Source: Parabacteroides timonensis
GTDB lineage: Bacteria > Bacteroidota > Bacteroidia > Bacteroidales > Tannerellaceae
Length of the DNA: 64,000 bases
Assembly: GCF_900128505.1 (NCBI RefSeq)
Contig: NZ_LT669940.1
Coordinates: 1,088,883-1,152,882 of the forward strand
Direction of reading: 5' to 3'
The translations under genes were made by a program, and so were the position numbers. Below the pieces are notes generated by a model. The model was given only the letters and a program-made list of their open reading frames with translations, searched no databases and was not told the origin of the DNA. Below, piece after piece: positions 51,223 through 60,328 of this stretch. Position 1 is the first letter of the stretch. The number at the start of each line of letters is the position of its first letter.

Positions 51223-51900
51223 ATGGAAGATACAATTCTGCTCAGACTGGAAGATGTAGAGATCTGCCGCGATGAAAATGTCATACTGCACAATGCTTCT
51301 TTTACGCTTCGTAATGGAGAGTTCGTCTATGTCATCGGAAAAGTGGGTTCCGGGAAGAGTAGTCTGTTGAAATCTTTGTATTGCGAAATCCCGATCGGCC
51401 AGGGCGAAGCTTGGCTGTTGGATTATAATCTCTGTAAGATGAAGCGGAAAGATATTCCTTATCTTCGGCGGAAACTGGGGATTGTCTTTCAGGATTTCCA
51501 ACTGCTTACCGACCGCTCGGTGATCAAAAACCTGGAGTTCGTCCTGCGGGCTACCGGATGGAAGAAGAAGAGCGAGATAAAAGAGCGTATCGACGATGTG
51601 CTCCATCAGGTCGGCATGCATAATAAAGGATACAAAATGCCGCACGAGCTGTCGGGTGGCGAACAACAGCGTATCGTCATAGCAAGAGCACTCCTGAATG
51701 ATCCGAAACTGATACTGGCGGACGAACCGACCGGTAATCTCGACCCGGAAACAAGCGGCCAGATCGTGCAGCTTCTGCACGACATTTGCCAGAAGGGTAC
51801 GGCGGTGATAATGACCACACATAACTATACTCTGGTGCATAATTATCCGGCCCGTATAGTTAAATGTGAGAATGCCCGTCTGGGTGATGTGGGAGAATGA
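51223..51900 (+). CDS. ftsE: FtsE-like ABC transporter ATP-binding protein
   Basis: A 225-residue ATPase with Walker A GKVGSGKSS (39-47), the signature LSGGEQQR, Walker B LILADEPTGNLDP and the H-loop TTHNYTL. It resembles FtsE of cell division and the LolD/MacB class. It is only 6 bases after hisIE, with no membrane partner (FtsX) next to it; ftsX may be elsewhere. The alternative is a MacB-type exporter ATPase. Confidence 0.82.
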   Translation: MEDTILLRLEDVEICRDENVILHNASFTLRNGEFVYVIGKVGSGKSSLLKSLYCEIPIGQGEAWLLDYNLCKMKRKDIPYLRRKLGIVFQDFQLLTDRSVIKNLEFVLRATGWKKKSEIKERIDDVLHQVGMHNKGYKMPHELSGGEQQRIVIARALLNDPKLILADEPTGNLDPETSGQIVQLLHDICQKGTAVIMTTHNYTLVHNYPARIVKCENARLGDVGE

Positions 51901-51909
51901 TTTTTTATG

Positions 51910-51917
51910 TAACTTTG
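51910..51917 (+). promoter_or_regulatory. Candidate -7 element of lysC
   Basis: TAACTTTG matches TAnnTTTG, 49 bases before the ATG. Confidence 0.45.
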
Positions 51918-51965
51918 CACACGCAAAATAGCAAGGAACAAACAATTTAATTATAGGAAAAGAAA

Positions 51966-53282
51966 ATGAAAGTTTTAAAGTTTGGCGGTACTTCTGTGGG
52001 ATCTGCACAGAGAATGAAAGATGTAGCAAAATTGATTTGCTCGGGCAGCCGTGACATTGTCGTATTGTCTGCCATGTCAGGTACAACCAACTCGTTGGTT
52101 GAAATATCCGACTACCTGTACAAGAAGAATCCGGATGGTGCAAATGAAATTATCAATAAGCTTGCACAGAAATATTACGGACATATTGAAGAACTGTACA
52201 GCACTGCCGAATATAAACAGAAAGCCAAAGAACTTGTAAAATCTCATTTCGATTATATACGTACCTTTACAAAAGACTTGTTCACGCTGTTTGAAGAAAA
52301 GGTAGTCCTGGCACAGGGCGAGTTGATCTCGACCGGTATGATGAACCTGTATCTGAACGAAACAGGTGTTAAGTCGGTCCTGCTTCCTGCATTGGAATAT
52401 ATGCGTACGGATAAGAATGCAGAGCCGGATCCTGTTTACATCAAAGAACGCCTGGTTAAATTGCTGAACGAACATAAAGATGCCGAATTATATATCACCC
52501 AGGGTTATATCTGTCGTAACGCATACGGTGAGATCGATAACCTGCAACGTGGCGGTAGCGATTACAGTGCTTCTCTGATCGGTTCGGCTCTCAATGCAGA
52601 TGAAATCCAGATCTGGACAGACATCGACGGAATGCATAACAATGACCCGCGTATCGTAGACAAGACATCGCCTGTCCGTAACCTGCATTTCGAAGAAGCG
52701 GCTGAACTTGCTTACTTCGGTGCCAAGATCCTGCACCCGACCTGTATCCTTCCGGCCAAGTTGAACAATATCCCGGTTCGTCTGTTGAATACCATGCAGC
52801 CGGAAGCTCCCGGTACATTGATCTCCAACGAAACGGAAAAAGGAAAGATCAAAGCTGTCGCCGCAAAAGATAATATTATCTCCATCAAGATCAAGAGTGG
52901 CCGTATGTTACTGGCTACCGGTTTCCTGCGTAAGGTATTCGAAATCTTCGAAAACTACCAGACACCGATCGATATGGTGACTACTTCGGAAGTAGGTGTA
53001 TCGGTAACGATCGACAACCGCAAGCATCTGGAAGAAATCGTAGACGACCTAAAGAAATACGGTACTGTTACTGTCGATCAGGATATGGTGATCGTATGCG
53101 TGGTAGGCGACCTGGAATGGGATAATGTCGGTTTCGAAGCCCGCATCGTCCAGGCGATGAAGGATGTGCCGGTCCGTATGATCTCCTACGGCGGAAGCAA
53201 CTACAACGTTTCGCTTCTGGTGAAGTCGGCGGATAAGAAGAAAGCGCTGCAGGCGTTAAGCGATCATTTATTCAACAACTAA
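51966..53282 (+). CDS. lysC: Aspartate kinase
   Basis: A 438-residue monofunctional kinase. The N-terminal motif is VLKFGGTSVGSAQRM; FTDIDGMHNNDPRIV-like sequence (IWTDIDGMHNNDPRI) gives the aspartate site, and two ACT domains follow (about 300-438: IISIKIKSGRMLLATGFLRKVFEIFENYQ, MVTTSEVGVSVTID, MVIVCVVGDLEWDNVGFEARIVQAM). It makes aspartyl phosphate, the first step to lysine, methionine and threonine. Followed by a terminator and lysA. Confidence 0.95.
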   Translation: MKVLKFGGTSVGSAQRMKDVAKLICSGSRDIVVLSAMSGTTNSLVEISDYLYKKNPDGANEIINKLAQKYYGHIEELYSTAEYKQKAKELVKSHFDYIRTFTKDLFTLFEEKVVLAQGELISTGMMNLYLNETGVKSVLLPALEYMRTDKNAEPDPVYIKERLVKLLNEHKDAELYITQGYICRNAYGEIDNLQRGGSDYSASLIGSALNADEIQIWTDIDGMHNNDPRIVDKTSPVRNLHFEEAAELAYFGAKILHPTCILPAKLNNIPVRLLNTMQPEAPGTLISNETEKGKIKAVAAKDNIISIKIKSGRMLLATGFLRKVFEIFENYQTPIDMVTTSEVGVSVTIDNRKHLEEIVDDLKKYGTVTVDQDMVIVCVVGDLEWDNVGFEARIVQAMKDVPVRMISYGGSNYNVSLLVKSADKKKALQALSDHLFNN

Positions 53283-53291
53283 ATAATATGA

Positions 53292-53321
53292 GGGCAGCCT
53301 ATTCGAGACTGCCCTTTTTTT
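53292..53321 (+). terminator. Terminator after lysC
   Basis: GGGCAG (53292-53297) pairs with CTGCCC (53309-53314), then seven T residues. A transcript would end before lysA. Confidence 0.85.
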
Positions 53322-53343
53322 AATTTATATATAATAAAATAAT

Positions 53344-54501
53344 ATGCTCAAAGGAACATTCCCGATAGATAAACTGAAGGCACTTCCTACGCCTTTTTAT
53401 TATTATGATGTGAAGTTATTGCAAGATACGTTGGATCTGGTAAAGACTGAAGCCGGCAAGTATAATTATCATGTGCATTATGCCGTAAAAGCGAACGCCA
53501 ATCCACGCATTCTTTCTATTATAGCTGAAAACGGGCTGGGAGCCGACTGTGTGAGCGGTGGTGAAGTACAGGCCGCTTTGGATGCCGGATTCCCTGCCGA
53601 TAAGGTGGTTTTTGCCGGTGTAGGTAAAGCCGACTGGGAAATCAACCTGGGGTTGGATAACGATATTTTCTGTTTTAATGTGGAGTCGGCTGTCGAATTG
53701 GATATACTGAACGAACTGGCTGCCGCAAAGAATAAGATCGCTTCGGTAGCCCTCCGTATCAATCCGGAAGTAGATGCACATACACATGCCAAGATCACGA
53801 CCGGCATGAAGGAGAATAAGTTCGGTATCAACCTGAGCCAGCTCGGTCAGGTACTGGATAATCTTTCTACATTAAAGAATGTGAAACTGATCGGTATTCA
53901 TTGCCATATCGGTTCGCAGATCACGGATATGTCTTCCTTCCGTAATTTGGTGATCCGTGTGAATGAGATACAGGAAGAACTGGAAGCTCGCGGTATCGAT
54001 ATTGAAAACCTGAACTTCGGCGGAGGCCTGGGTATCGACTATTATCATCCGAATCATTTGCCTATCCCTGCTTTCGATAACTATTTCGCAGTATTCAATA
54101 AGCTGTTGAAAGTTCGTCCGGGGCAGCAGGTGCATTTCGAACCGGGTCGTTCAGTAGTGGCCCAGTGTGGTACGCTTATTTCACAGGTCTTGTATGTGAA
54201 GGTCGGTGAGACAAAGAAATTTGCTATTCTCGACGCCGGTTTTACGGAACTGATCCGTCCGGCCATGTATGATGCTTACCACCGGATCGAGAACATTTCC
54301 AGTGATGAAGCAGTGGAACTTTATGATGTGGTAGGCCCTATCTGCGAATCATCCGATGTGTTCGGTAAAGATGTAGAGCTGAACAAAGCCCATCGCGGTG
54401 ACCTGATCGCATTACGTTCTGCCGGCGCTTACGGAGAGGTGATGGCTTCGCAATATAACTGCCGTCGTCTGCCGAAAGCTTACTATTCGGATACCATTTA
54501 A
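53344..54501 (+). CDS. lysA: Diaminopimelate decarboxylase
   Basis: A 385-residue PLP enzyme of the alanine racemase-like fold III. PLP Lys49 is in HYAVKANANP; HCHIGSQI, GGGLGIDYYH, EPGRSVVAQCG and the C-terminal GPICESSDVFGKD (Cys) and GAYGEVMASQYN are family motifs. Last step of lysine synthesis. Separate from lysC by the terminator at 53292-53321, though 61 bases downstream. Confidence 0.96.
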   Translation: MLKGTFPIDKLKALPTPFYYYDVKLLQDTLDLVKTEAGKYNYHVHYAVKANANPRILSIIAENGLGADCVSGGEVQAALDAGFPADKVVFAGVGKADWEINLGLDNDIFCFNVESAVELDILNELAAAKNKIASVALRINPEVDAHTHAKITTGMKENKFGINLSQLGQVLDNLSTLKNVKLIGIHCHIGSQITDMSSFRNLVIRVNEIQEELEARGIDIENLNFGGGLGIDYYHPNHLPIPAFDNYFAVFNKLLKVRPGQQVHFEPGRSVVAQCGTLISQVLYVKVGETKKFAILDAGFTELIRPAMYDAYHRIENISSDEAVELYDVVGPICESSDVFGKDVELNKAHRGDLIALRSAGAYGEVMASQYNCRRLPKAYYSDTI

Positions 54502-54526
54502 TTGTTAATTAATAATATAGAGAATG

Positions 54527-54562
54527 CCGGGTTTCTTTGTTTTTGCAAAGGTTCCCGGTTTT
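54527..54562 (+). terminator. Terminator after lysA
   Basis: CCGGG (54527-54531) pairs with CCCGG (54554-54558), with an inner CTTTG/CAAAG pair and TTTTC after it. Confidence 0.65.
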
Positions 54563-54566
54563 CTTG

Positions 54567-54596
54567 TTTGTAGTGTTTCCTTTTTTACTACCTTTG
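54567..54596 (+). promoter_or_regulatory. Promoter of the second NigD-like gene
   Basis: TTTG (54567-54570), 18 bases, then TACCTTTG (54589-54596), a full match to the Bacteroides housekeeping promoter; the ATG is at 54642. Confidence 0.65.
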
Positions 54597-54641
54597 TACG
54601 ATCCCTTTGTGCGGAGTCTTGAAGGCGTTAATGATTAACAG

Positions 54642-55409
54642 ATGAAATGTGAAATGAGAAAGAAAGATTTATATTGGGTATTTGCGGTTTGTTTGATAAT
54701 GTTGTCCTCCTGTCTGGGTGATTCTACTACCCGCATAACGGTTGGGCAGCAGGAGGCTGTTTATCAGGTACGTCCTTCCCGAGGCCTAGTCCTACGGGAT
54801 GGTCGTTTGATATACTCTTCCAGCATAAACTCGTTGCGTGCCGACGCCGGAGATTGTTTCCTGGTAGAGTATTCTTTTGATTCTGCCAGTCCTGAATTGC
54901 AAAAGACTGACAGTCTGTCGGTAGAACTATTGGGTAATCCTATTGAAGTTCCATTGTGGACATCCGGAGGAACTGTTAAATCTGACACCCTGTTGACAGA
55001 CGAACAATATATATCTACGATAGGGAGCCGTACGGCCTACATCAAAGGACGTCTTTTCCTTTGGCCTACCCTGACGGAACCGGAAAGCCAGGTGGACAGC
55101 TTTGTAATGCATTATGATACGGTTAACTGGTACACAACAGCCGATGGTTACCGCACTTATAATCTTTATTTACGTGCGATCAGAAAATCGGAAATACCGG
55201 CAGATGCAGACTCTGTAAAGGTAGCTCATACGGAAGCATTCGATATTGAAAGCTTTTTCAATAAAGCATTGGAGATGGAAACAGCTAACAATGCGGAAAA
55301 GCTTACTATTGCAATTAATTATGTTGCAAAACCCAATAAGGACACAACTGCTGTTGAATGGTCTACATTGGAGTTAGATTATACGTTGGAAAATAAGACG
55401 GGAGAATAA
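54642..55409 (+). CDS. NigD-like lipoprotein, paralogue of the one at 42713
   Basis: A 255-residue lipoprotein (signal ending LIMLSSC, about Cys24); ATG 54654 may be the true start. It is mostly beta-rich, with an early ITVGQQEAVYQVRPSRGLVLRDG segment. The C-terminal end, INYVAKPNKDTTAVEWSTLELDYTL, closely matches that of the 42713 gene. Its function is not known. It is a single gene between lysA and the Yip1 gene, with a strong promoter. A weak hairpin follows at 55437-55457. Confidence 0.72.
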   Translation: MKCEMRKKDLYWVFAVCLIMLSSCLGDSTTRITVGQQEAVYQVRPSRGLVLRDGRLIYSSSINSLRADAGDCFLVEYSFDSASPELQKTDSLSVELLGNPIEVPLWTSGGTVKSDTLLTDEQYISTIGSRTAYIKGRLFLWPTLTEPESQVDSFVMHYDTVNWYTTADGYRTYNLYLRAIRKSEIPADADSVKVAHTEAFDIESFFNKALEMETANNAEKLTIAINYVAKPNKDTTAVEWSTLELDYTLENKTGE

Positions 55410-55505
55410 AAGATATACGGATAAAAATAAAGGTTTACGGTAAAGGGAGGTTACCGTTATTGACGATAAAAAGTTTTGTATAACAATTTGTATCCCTTAT
55501 TTTTA

Positions 55506-55513
55506 TACTTTTG
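55506..55513 (+). promoter_or_regulatory. Candidate -7 element of the Yip1 gene
   Basis: TACTTTTG matches TAnnTTTG, 24 bases before the ATG. TTTG at 55487-55490 is 15 bases upstream, a little short. Confidence 0.4.
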
Positions 55514-55536
55514 TCATTTTAATAGAAAGCGGAGAG

Positions 55537-56103
55537 ATGTATAAAGAGATATTAAAATGGGTAATAGCTATCATTTCCCAACCGGGGAAGGCGTGGGAAA
55601 TGCTGACAAAGAAAGAAGAGAAGGGTGACGAATTCTTGTCGAAGTTTGTGTATCCGTTAATCGGATTGGTTACAGCCGCAGCTTTTCTGGGGGTATTGTT
55701 TACGCGAAAGGAGTTTGATATAGAGTTGGCTTTAAAATCCTCGATTAAGACATTGGTCGCTTCGTTCGGTGGTTTTTATCTGGGTGCTTACCTGTTGAAT
55801 GAGCTTTGGCAGGGATTCTTTAAAAGAACGAAAGATATGAAACTTTGCCAACGCTTTGTCGGTTATTCCTCTTCATTGATGTTTGCACTGAACATCGTCC
55901 TGATGCTGTTGCCGGAGTTTTTCTTTCTGCGTATTTTTATACTTTATACTTTTTATATCGTATGGGAAGGAGCAGGGCCTTATATGCAGGTGGCAGAGAA
56001 TGAACGCCTGAAGTTTGCCGGTATAGCAACCGTAGTTATTTTACTGACGCCAGCCGTGATTGAATTTGTGCTATTCATGTTGATGCCGGGCTTGCGTTAT
56101 TGA
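55537..56103 (+). CDS. Yip1-domain integral membrane protein
   Basis: A 188-residue protein with four or five membrane helices (FVYPLIGLVTAAAFLGVLF, LVASFGGFYLGAYLL, SLMFALNIVLMLLPEFFFLRIFILYTFYIVW, AGIATVVILLTPAVIEFVLFML). The Yip1 signature SQPGKAWEMLTKKE at the start is typical of bacterial members. Role unknown. It precedes smpB by 13 bases and is probably co-transcribed. Confidence 0.8.
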   Translation: MYKEILKWVIAIISQPGKAWEMLTKKEEKGDEFLSKFVYPLIGLVTAAAFLGVLFTRKEFDIELALKSSIKTLVASFGGFYLGAYLLNELWQGFFKRTKDMKLCQRFVGYSSSLMFALNIVLMLLPEFFFLRIFILYTFYIVWEGAGPYMQVAENERLKFAGIATVVILLTPAVIEFVLFMLMPGLRY

Positions 56104-56116
56104 CAGATAGAAAAAG

Positions 56117-56578
56117 ATGAAAGAGAAGATTAGTAATAATATACAGATAAAGAATAAACGGGCCACATTCGATTTCGAATTGCTCGAAACATTTACTGCC
56201 GGGATCGTATTGACCGGGACGGAGATCAAATCGATCCGCCTGGGAAAAGCCAGTCTGGTGGATACTTTTTGTATCATGGAAAGAGGCGAGTTATGGGTAA
56301 AGAACATGTATATTGCCGAATATTTCTATGGGACATATAATAATCATGTGGCACGCCGCGACCGGAAGCTGTTGTTGACGAAGAAGGAGTTGCGCAAGAT
56401 TGACGGTGCCGCCCGCAACAGCGGTTTCACTATTGTTCCTACCCGTATGTTTATCAATGAGAAGGGACTAGCCAAAGTAATTGTCGCTATCGCCAAAGGT
56501 AAGAAAGAATACGATAAGCGCGATTCGATCAAGGCCCGTGACGACAAGCGGGAGATGGACAGAGCATTTAAACGGTAA
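56117..56578 (+). CDS. smpB: SsrA-binding protein SmpB
   Basis: A 153-residue protein with NKRATFDFELLETFTAGIVLTGTEIKSIRLGKASLVDTFC, AEYFYGTYNNHVARRDRKLLLTKKEL and the basic tail KGKKEYDKRDSIKARDDKREMDRAFKR. It brings tmRNA to stalled ribosomes. No tmRNA gene was seen in the window. Confidence 0.96.
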   Translation: MKEKISNNIQIKNKRATFDFELLETFTAGIVLTGTEIKSIRLGKASLVDTFCIMERGELWVKNMYIAEYFYGTYNNHVARRDRKLLLTKKELRKIDGAARNSGFTIVPTRMFINEKGLAKVIVAIAKGKKEYDKRDSIKARDDKREMDRAFKR

Positions 56579-56626
56579 GATATATTGACTTGCCGTTTTT
56601 CTTTTCACCAAGAAAAAAACATATCT

Positions 56627-59600
56627 ATGAATAAAGAAATATTTATACGGTCCCTGCAGGAGCGTATCCTGATTCTGGATGGTGGTATGGGTACCATGAT
56701 CCAGGGTTTCAAACTGAATGAACAGGATTACCGCGGCGACCGGTTTGCCGATTTCCCCGGACAGCTGAAAGGAAACAACGACCTGTTGTGTATTACCCGT
56801 CCGGATGTCATTAAATCCATTCACCGTCAATACCTGGATGCCGGGGCAGATATTTTTGCAACGAACACCTTCAATGCTAATGCAATCTCCATGGAAGATT
56901 ATGCTATGCAGGAGTTTGTACGCGAGATCAACCTGGCTGCCGGAAAGTTGGGACGTGAGGTGGCTGACGAATTTATGGCGGAACATCCTGACCGGACTAT
57001 CTTTGTTGCCGGTTCCATCGGTCCGACCAATAAAACCGCTTCCATGAGTCCCGATGTCAGTAACCCTGCTTATCGCGCAGTTACCTATAAAGATGTTTAT
57101 AAGGCGTATAAGGAACAGGTGGAAGCCCTGGTCGACGGTGGGGTAGATATTATTCTTTTTGAAACGACTTTCGACACCTTGAACGTGAAAGCCGGATTGG
57201 AAGCGGCAGAAACTGTTTTAAAAGAAAAGGGAAAAGAACTGCCTATCATGTTGTCGCTGACGCTTTCAGCCCAGGGAGGACGGACGCTTTCCGGTCAGAC
57301 ATTAGGAGCCTGCCTGGCTTCGATCCAGCATGTCAACCTGGTTAGTATAGGTCTGAACTGCTCTTTCGGAGCAGCCGATATGAAGCCTTTCCTGGCAGAT
57401 TTGGCAAAACATGCCCCCTATTATATAAGTGCCTATCCGAATGCGGGATTACCTAATACCTTCGGTACTTATGACGAGACACCGGAAAAGATGGCCGGCC
57501 ATGTAAAGCCGTTTATCGAAGAAGGATTAGTAAATATATTGGGAGGATGTTGTGGTACGACACCTGCCCATATCGCACAGTATCCAGCCTTGATAAAAGG
57601 AGCGAAACCGCATGTACCTGTTGCAAAACCGGATTGTTTGTGGTTGTCCGGTCTTGAATTGCTGGAAGTAAAGAAAGAAAATAACTTTATCAATATAGGT
57701 GAACGTTGTAACGTAGCCGGTTCGCGCAAATTCCTGCGCCTTATCAAAGAAGGAAGTTATGAAGAGGCGCTGACCATCGCCCGTAAGCAGGTGGAAGACG
57801 GGGCCCAGGTGATCGATATCAATATGGATGACGGAATGCTCGATGCCGTGAAGGAAATGACAACCTTCCTGAACCTCGTGGCATCCGAACCGGATATTGC
57901 CCGTGTGCCTGTCATGATCGACTCTTCCAAGTGGGAAGTGATCGAAGAAGGCTTGATGTGCGTACAGGGTAAAAGTATCGTCAACTCGATCTCGTTGAAA
58001 GAAGGAGAAGAAGTATTCCTGGCTCATGCCGCCCGTATCAAACAACTGGGTGCGGCTGTCGTCGTGATGGCTTTCGATGAGAAAGGACAAGCGGATACCT
58101 TCGAACGGAAAACGGAAGTCTGCGGACGTGCTTACCGTTTGCTTCGGGAGAAAATAGATTTCGATCCGTATGGAATTATATTCGACCCGAATGTACTGGC
58201 TATCGCTACCGGTATGGAAGAACATAACGGATATGGTCTGGACTTTATCCGTGCAGTCGAGTGGATCAAACAGAATCTGCCGGGTGCGAAGATAAGCGGT
58301 GGCATCAGTAACCTCTCTTTCTCGTTCCGTGGAAATAATTATGTGCGTGAGGCGATGCATTCCGTATTCCTGTACCATGCCATCAGTAAAGGGTTGGATA
58401 TGGGTATCGTGAATCCTTCTTCTGCCGTATTATATGAAGATATCGAACCAGAATTCCGGAATTTATTGGAAGATGTGATCCTGGCACGCCGTCCGGAAGC
58501 AGCAGAAGAACTGATTACTTATGCCCAGAACCTGCATGTGGAAAAGCAGGGCGGTGCGGAAGAAAAGCACGAAGCCTGGCGCGAACAACCATTGAAGGAA
58601 CGGTTGGAGTATGCGTTGATAAAAGGTATTGGCGATCATCTGGAAGAAGATTTGCAGGAAGCCCTGAAAGAATATCCGCGTGCCGTGAATATTATCGACG
58701 GTCCGCTGATGGGGGGAATGAATAAGGTCGGTGAACTGTTTGGTGCCGGTAAGATGTTTTTGCCGCAGGTGGTAAAGACAGCCCGTACCATGAAAAAGGC
58801 AGTCGCTATATTGCAGCCGGCTATTGAAGCCGATAAAACGGCATCCGGTTCGGCTAAAGCCGGAAAGGTAGTCTTTGCTACGGTGAAAGGTGACGTACAT
58901 GATATCGGTAAAAATATCGTGTCGATCGTACTTGCCTGCAATAACTACGAAGTGATCGACCTGGGAGTTATGGTTCCCGCCGAGGTAATAGTAAAGACAG
59001 CTATCGACGAACAACCCGATCTGGTTTGTCTGTCGGGGTTGATAACGCCTTCTTTGGAGGAAATGGTACATGTGACGGACGAAATGCAGAAAGCCGGATT
59101 GACCATACCTGTTATGGTGGGAGGTGCGACAACATCGAAGTTGCATACTGCCATAAAGATTGCTCCCCATTACGATTATCCGGTGATTCATGTGCTCGAT
59201 GCTTCGCAGAATCCGTTGATTGCAGCCAAGTTGCTGAATCCGAAAACCCGTGATAATTATATTGAAGAGCTCAACAAAGAGTATGAGATCTTGCGTGCTT
59301 CTATGGATCAAAAGAAAGAAGTACTGGTCTCGTTAAGTGAAGCCCGTGCCAATCCACAGAAGATAGACTGGTCGGCTTATACTCCGGTTGTTCCTGCCCG
59401 GATGGGAGTGCATGTGGTTCCTTATATTCCTCTGGAAGAAATCATCCCTTATGTGAATTGGATTTTCTTCTTCAGTGCCTGGCGGTTGAGCGGGCGTTAT
59501 GCTTCGATAACGAAAATACATGGATGTGATGGCTGTCGTGCAGCCTGGTTGGCAGACTTTTCGGAAGATGAACGCCCGAAAGCGGCAGAAGCCATGCAAT

Positions 59601-60319
59601 TGTATAAAGATGCCGCCAAACTGCTGGATCAGTTGGTCGAAATGAAAGCGGAGTATTGTAAAGCTATTTACGGTTTCTTCCCAGCTAACAGTGACGGTGA
59701 TAACATCAAAATGGGAGATATTGTACTTCCGGTATTACGTCAACAGTCGAAGAAGGAGGAAGGTATCTACAAATCGCTTGCCGATTATGTCATTCCGGCT
59801 TCCGAAGGGCGTACGGATTATGTCGGTGCATTTGTCGTGACGGCCGGTGCCGGAGCCGAAGAATTGAAGAATAAACTGGAAAAAGAAGGCGACACGTATA
59901 GCTCCATGTTGCTCCAGACATTGACAGACCGTTTGGCAGAAGCTGTTGCAGAGTATCTTCATGAAAAGGTACGAAAGGAATATTGGGGATATACCCCGGA
60001 CGAATCGTTGTCGGTCTCCGATCTGTACAAGGTGAAATATCAGGGTATTCGTCCTGCGGTAGGTTATCCCTCGTTGCCCGATCAGTTGCTTAATTATACA
60101 TTGGATAATCTGTTGGATATGTCCCGGATCGGTGTTAAGTTGACGGAGAATGGAGCGATGTATCCTACGGCAACAGTCAGTGGTATTTATTTTGCTCATC
60201 CTGATTCGCAATATTTCATGATCGGTTCGATCGATGAAGAACAGATGAAGGATTATGCTGCTCGTCGCAACCTGTCGGAAGCGGATGTCAGGAAGTTGTT
60301 GAATAAAAACATCATCTAA
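56627..60319 (+). CDS. metH: Cobalamin-dependent methionine synthase
   Basis: About 1230 residues from ATG 56627 (MNKEIFIRSLQERILILDGGMGTM); an in-frame TTG at 56585 would lengthen it without family support. The order is homocysteine-binding barrel with zinc Cys (GGCCGTTPAHI), pterin-binding barrel (NFINIGERCNVAGSRKF), cobalamin cap and Rossmann domain with DVHDIGKN (Asp756, His758 as the cobalt ligand), and an AdoMet-binding activation domain (WRLSGRYASITKIHGCDGC). It transfers a methyl from methyltetrahydrofolate to homocysteine. No B12 riboswitch was seen before it. All domains look intact. Confidence 0.97.
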   Translation: MNKEIFIRSLQERILILDGGMGTMIQGFKLNEQDYRGDRFADFPGQLKGNNDLLCITRPDVIKSIHRQYLDAGADIFATNTFNANAISMEDYAMQEFVREINLAAGKLGREVADEFMAEHPDRTIFVAGSIGPTNKTASMSPDVSNPAYRAVTYKDVYKAYKEQVEALVDGGVDIILFETTFDTLNVKAGLEAAETVLKEKGKELPIMLSLTLSAQGGRTLSGQTLGACLASIQHVNLVSIGLNCSFGAADMKPFLADLAKHAPYYISAYPNAGLPNTFGTYDETPEKMAGHVKPFIEEGLVNILGGCCGTTPAHIAQYPALIKGAKPHVPVAKPDCLWLSGLELLEVKKENNFINIGERCNVAGSRKFLRLIKEGSYEEALTIARKQVEDGAQVIDINMDDGMLDAVKEMTTFLNLVASEPDIARVPVMIDSSKWEVIEEGLMCVQGKSIVNSISLKEGEEVFLAHAARIKQLGAAVVVMAFDEKGQADTFERKTEVCGRAYRLLREKIDFDPYGIIFDPNVLAIATGMEEHNGYGLDFIRAVEWIKQNLPGAKISGGISNLSFSFRGNNYVREAMHSVFLYHAISKGLDMGIVNPSSAVLYEDIEPEFRNLLEDVILARRPEAAEELITYAQNLHVEKQGGAEEKHEAWREQPLKERLEYALIKGIGDHLEEDLQEALKEYPRAVNIIDGPLMGGMNKVGELFGAGKMFLPQVVKTARTMKKAVAILQPAIEADKTASGSAKAGKVVFATVKGDVHDIGKNIVSIVLACNNYEVIDLGVMVPAEVIVKTAIDEQPDLVCLSGLITPSLEEMVHVTDEMQKAGLTIPVMVGGATTSKLHTAIKIAPHYDYPVIHVLDASQNPLIAAKLLNPKTRDNYIEELNKEYEILRASMDQKKEVLVSLSEARANPQKIDWSAYTPVVPARMGVHVVPYIPLEEIIPYVNWIFFFSAWRLSGRYASITKIHGCDGCRAAWLADFSEDERPKAAEAMQLYKDAAKLLDQLVEMKAEYCKAIYGFFPANSDGDNIKMGDIVLPVLRQQSKKEEGIYKSLADYVIPASEGRTDYVGAFVVTAGAGAEELKNKLEKEGDTYSSMLLQTLTDRLAEAVAEYLHEKVRKEYWGYTPDESLSVSDLYKVKYQGIRPAVGYPSLPDQLLNYTLDNLLDMSRIGVKLTENGAMYPTATVSGIYFAHPDSQYFMIGSIDEEQMKDYAARRNLSEADVRKLLNKNII

Positions 60320-60328
60320 GTGACTGTG

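Noticed and set aside
55437..55457. ACGGTAA / TTACCGT hairpin after the second NigD-like gene
   Set aside because: The stem is good but the following bases (TATTGACG) have no T-run, so I did not call a terminator.
56579..56626. Cobalamin or SAM riboswitch before metH
   Set aside because: The gap is only 48 bases and holds no such structure.
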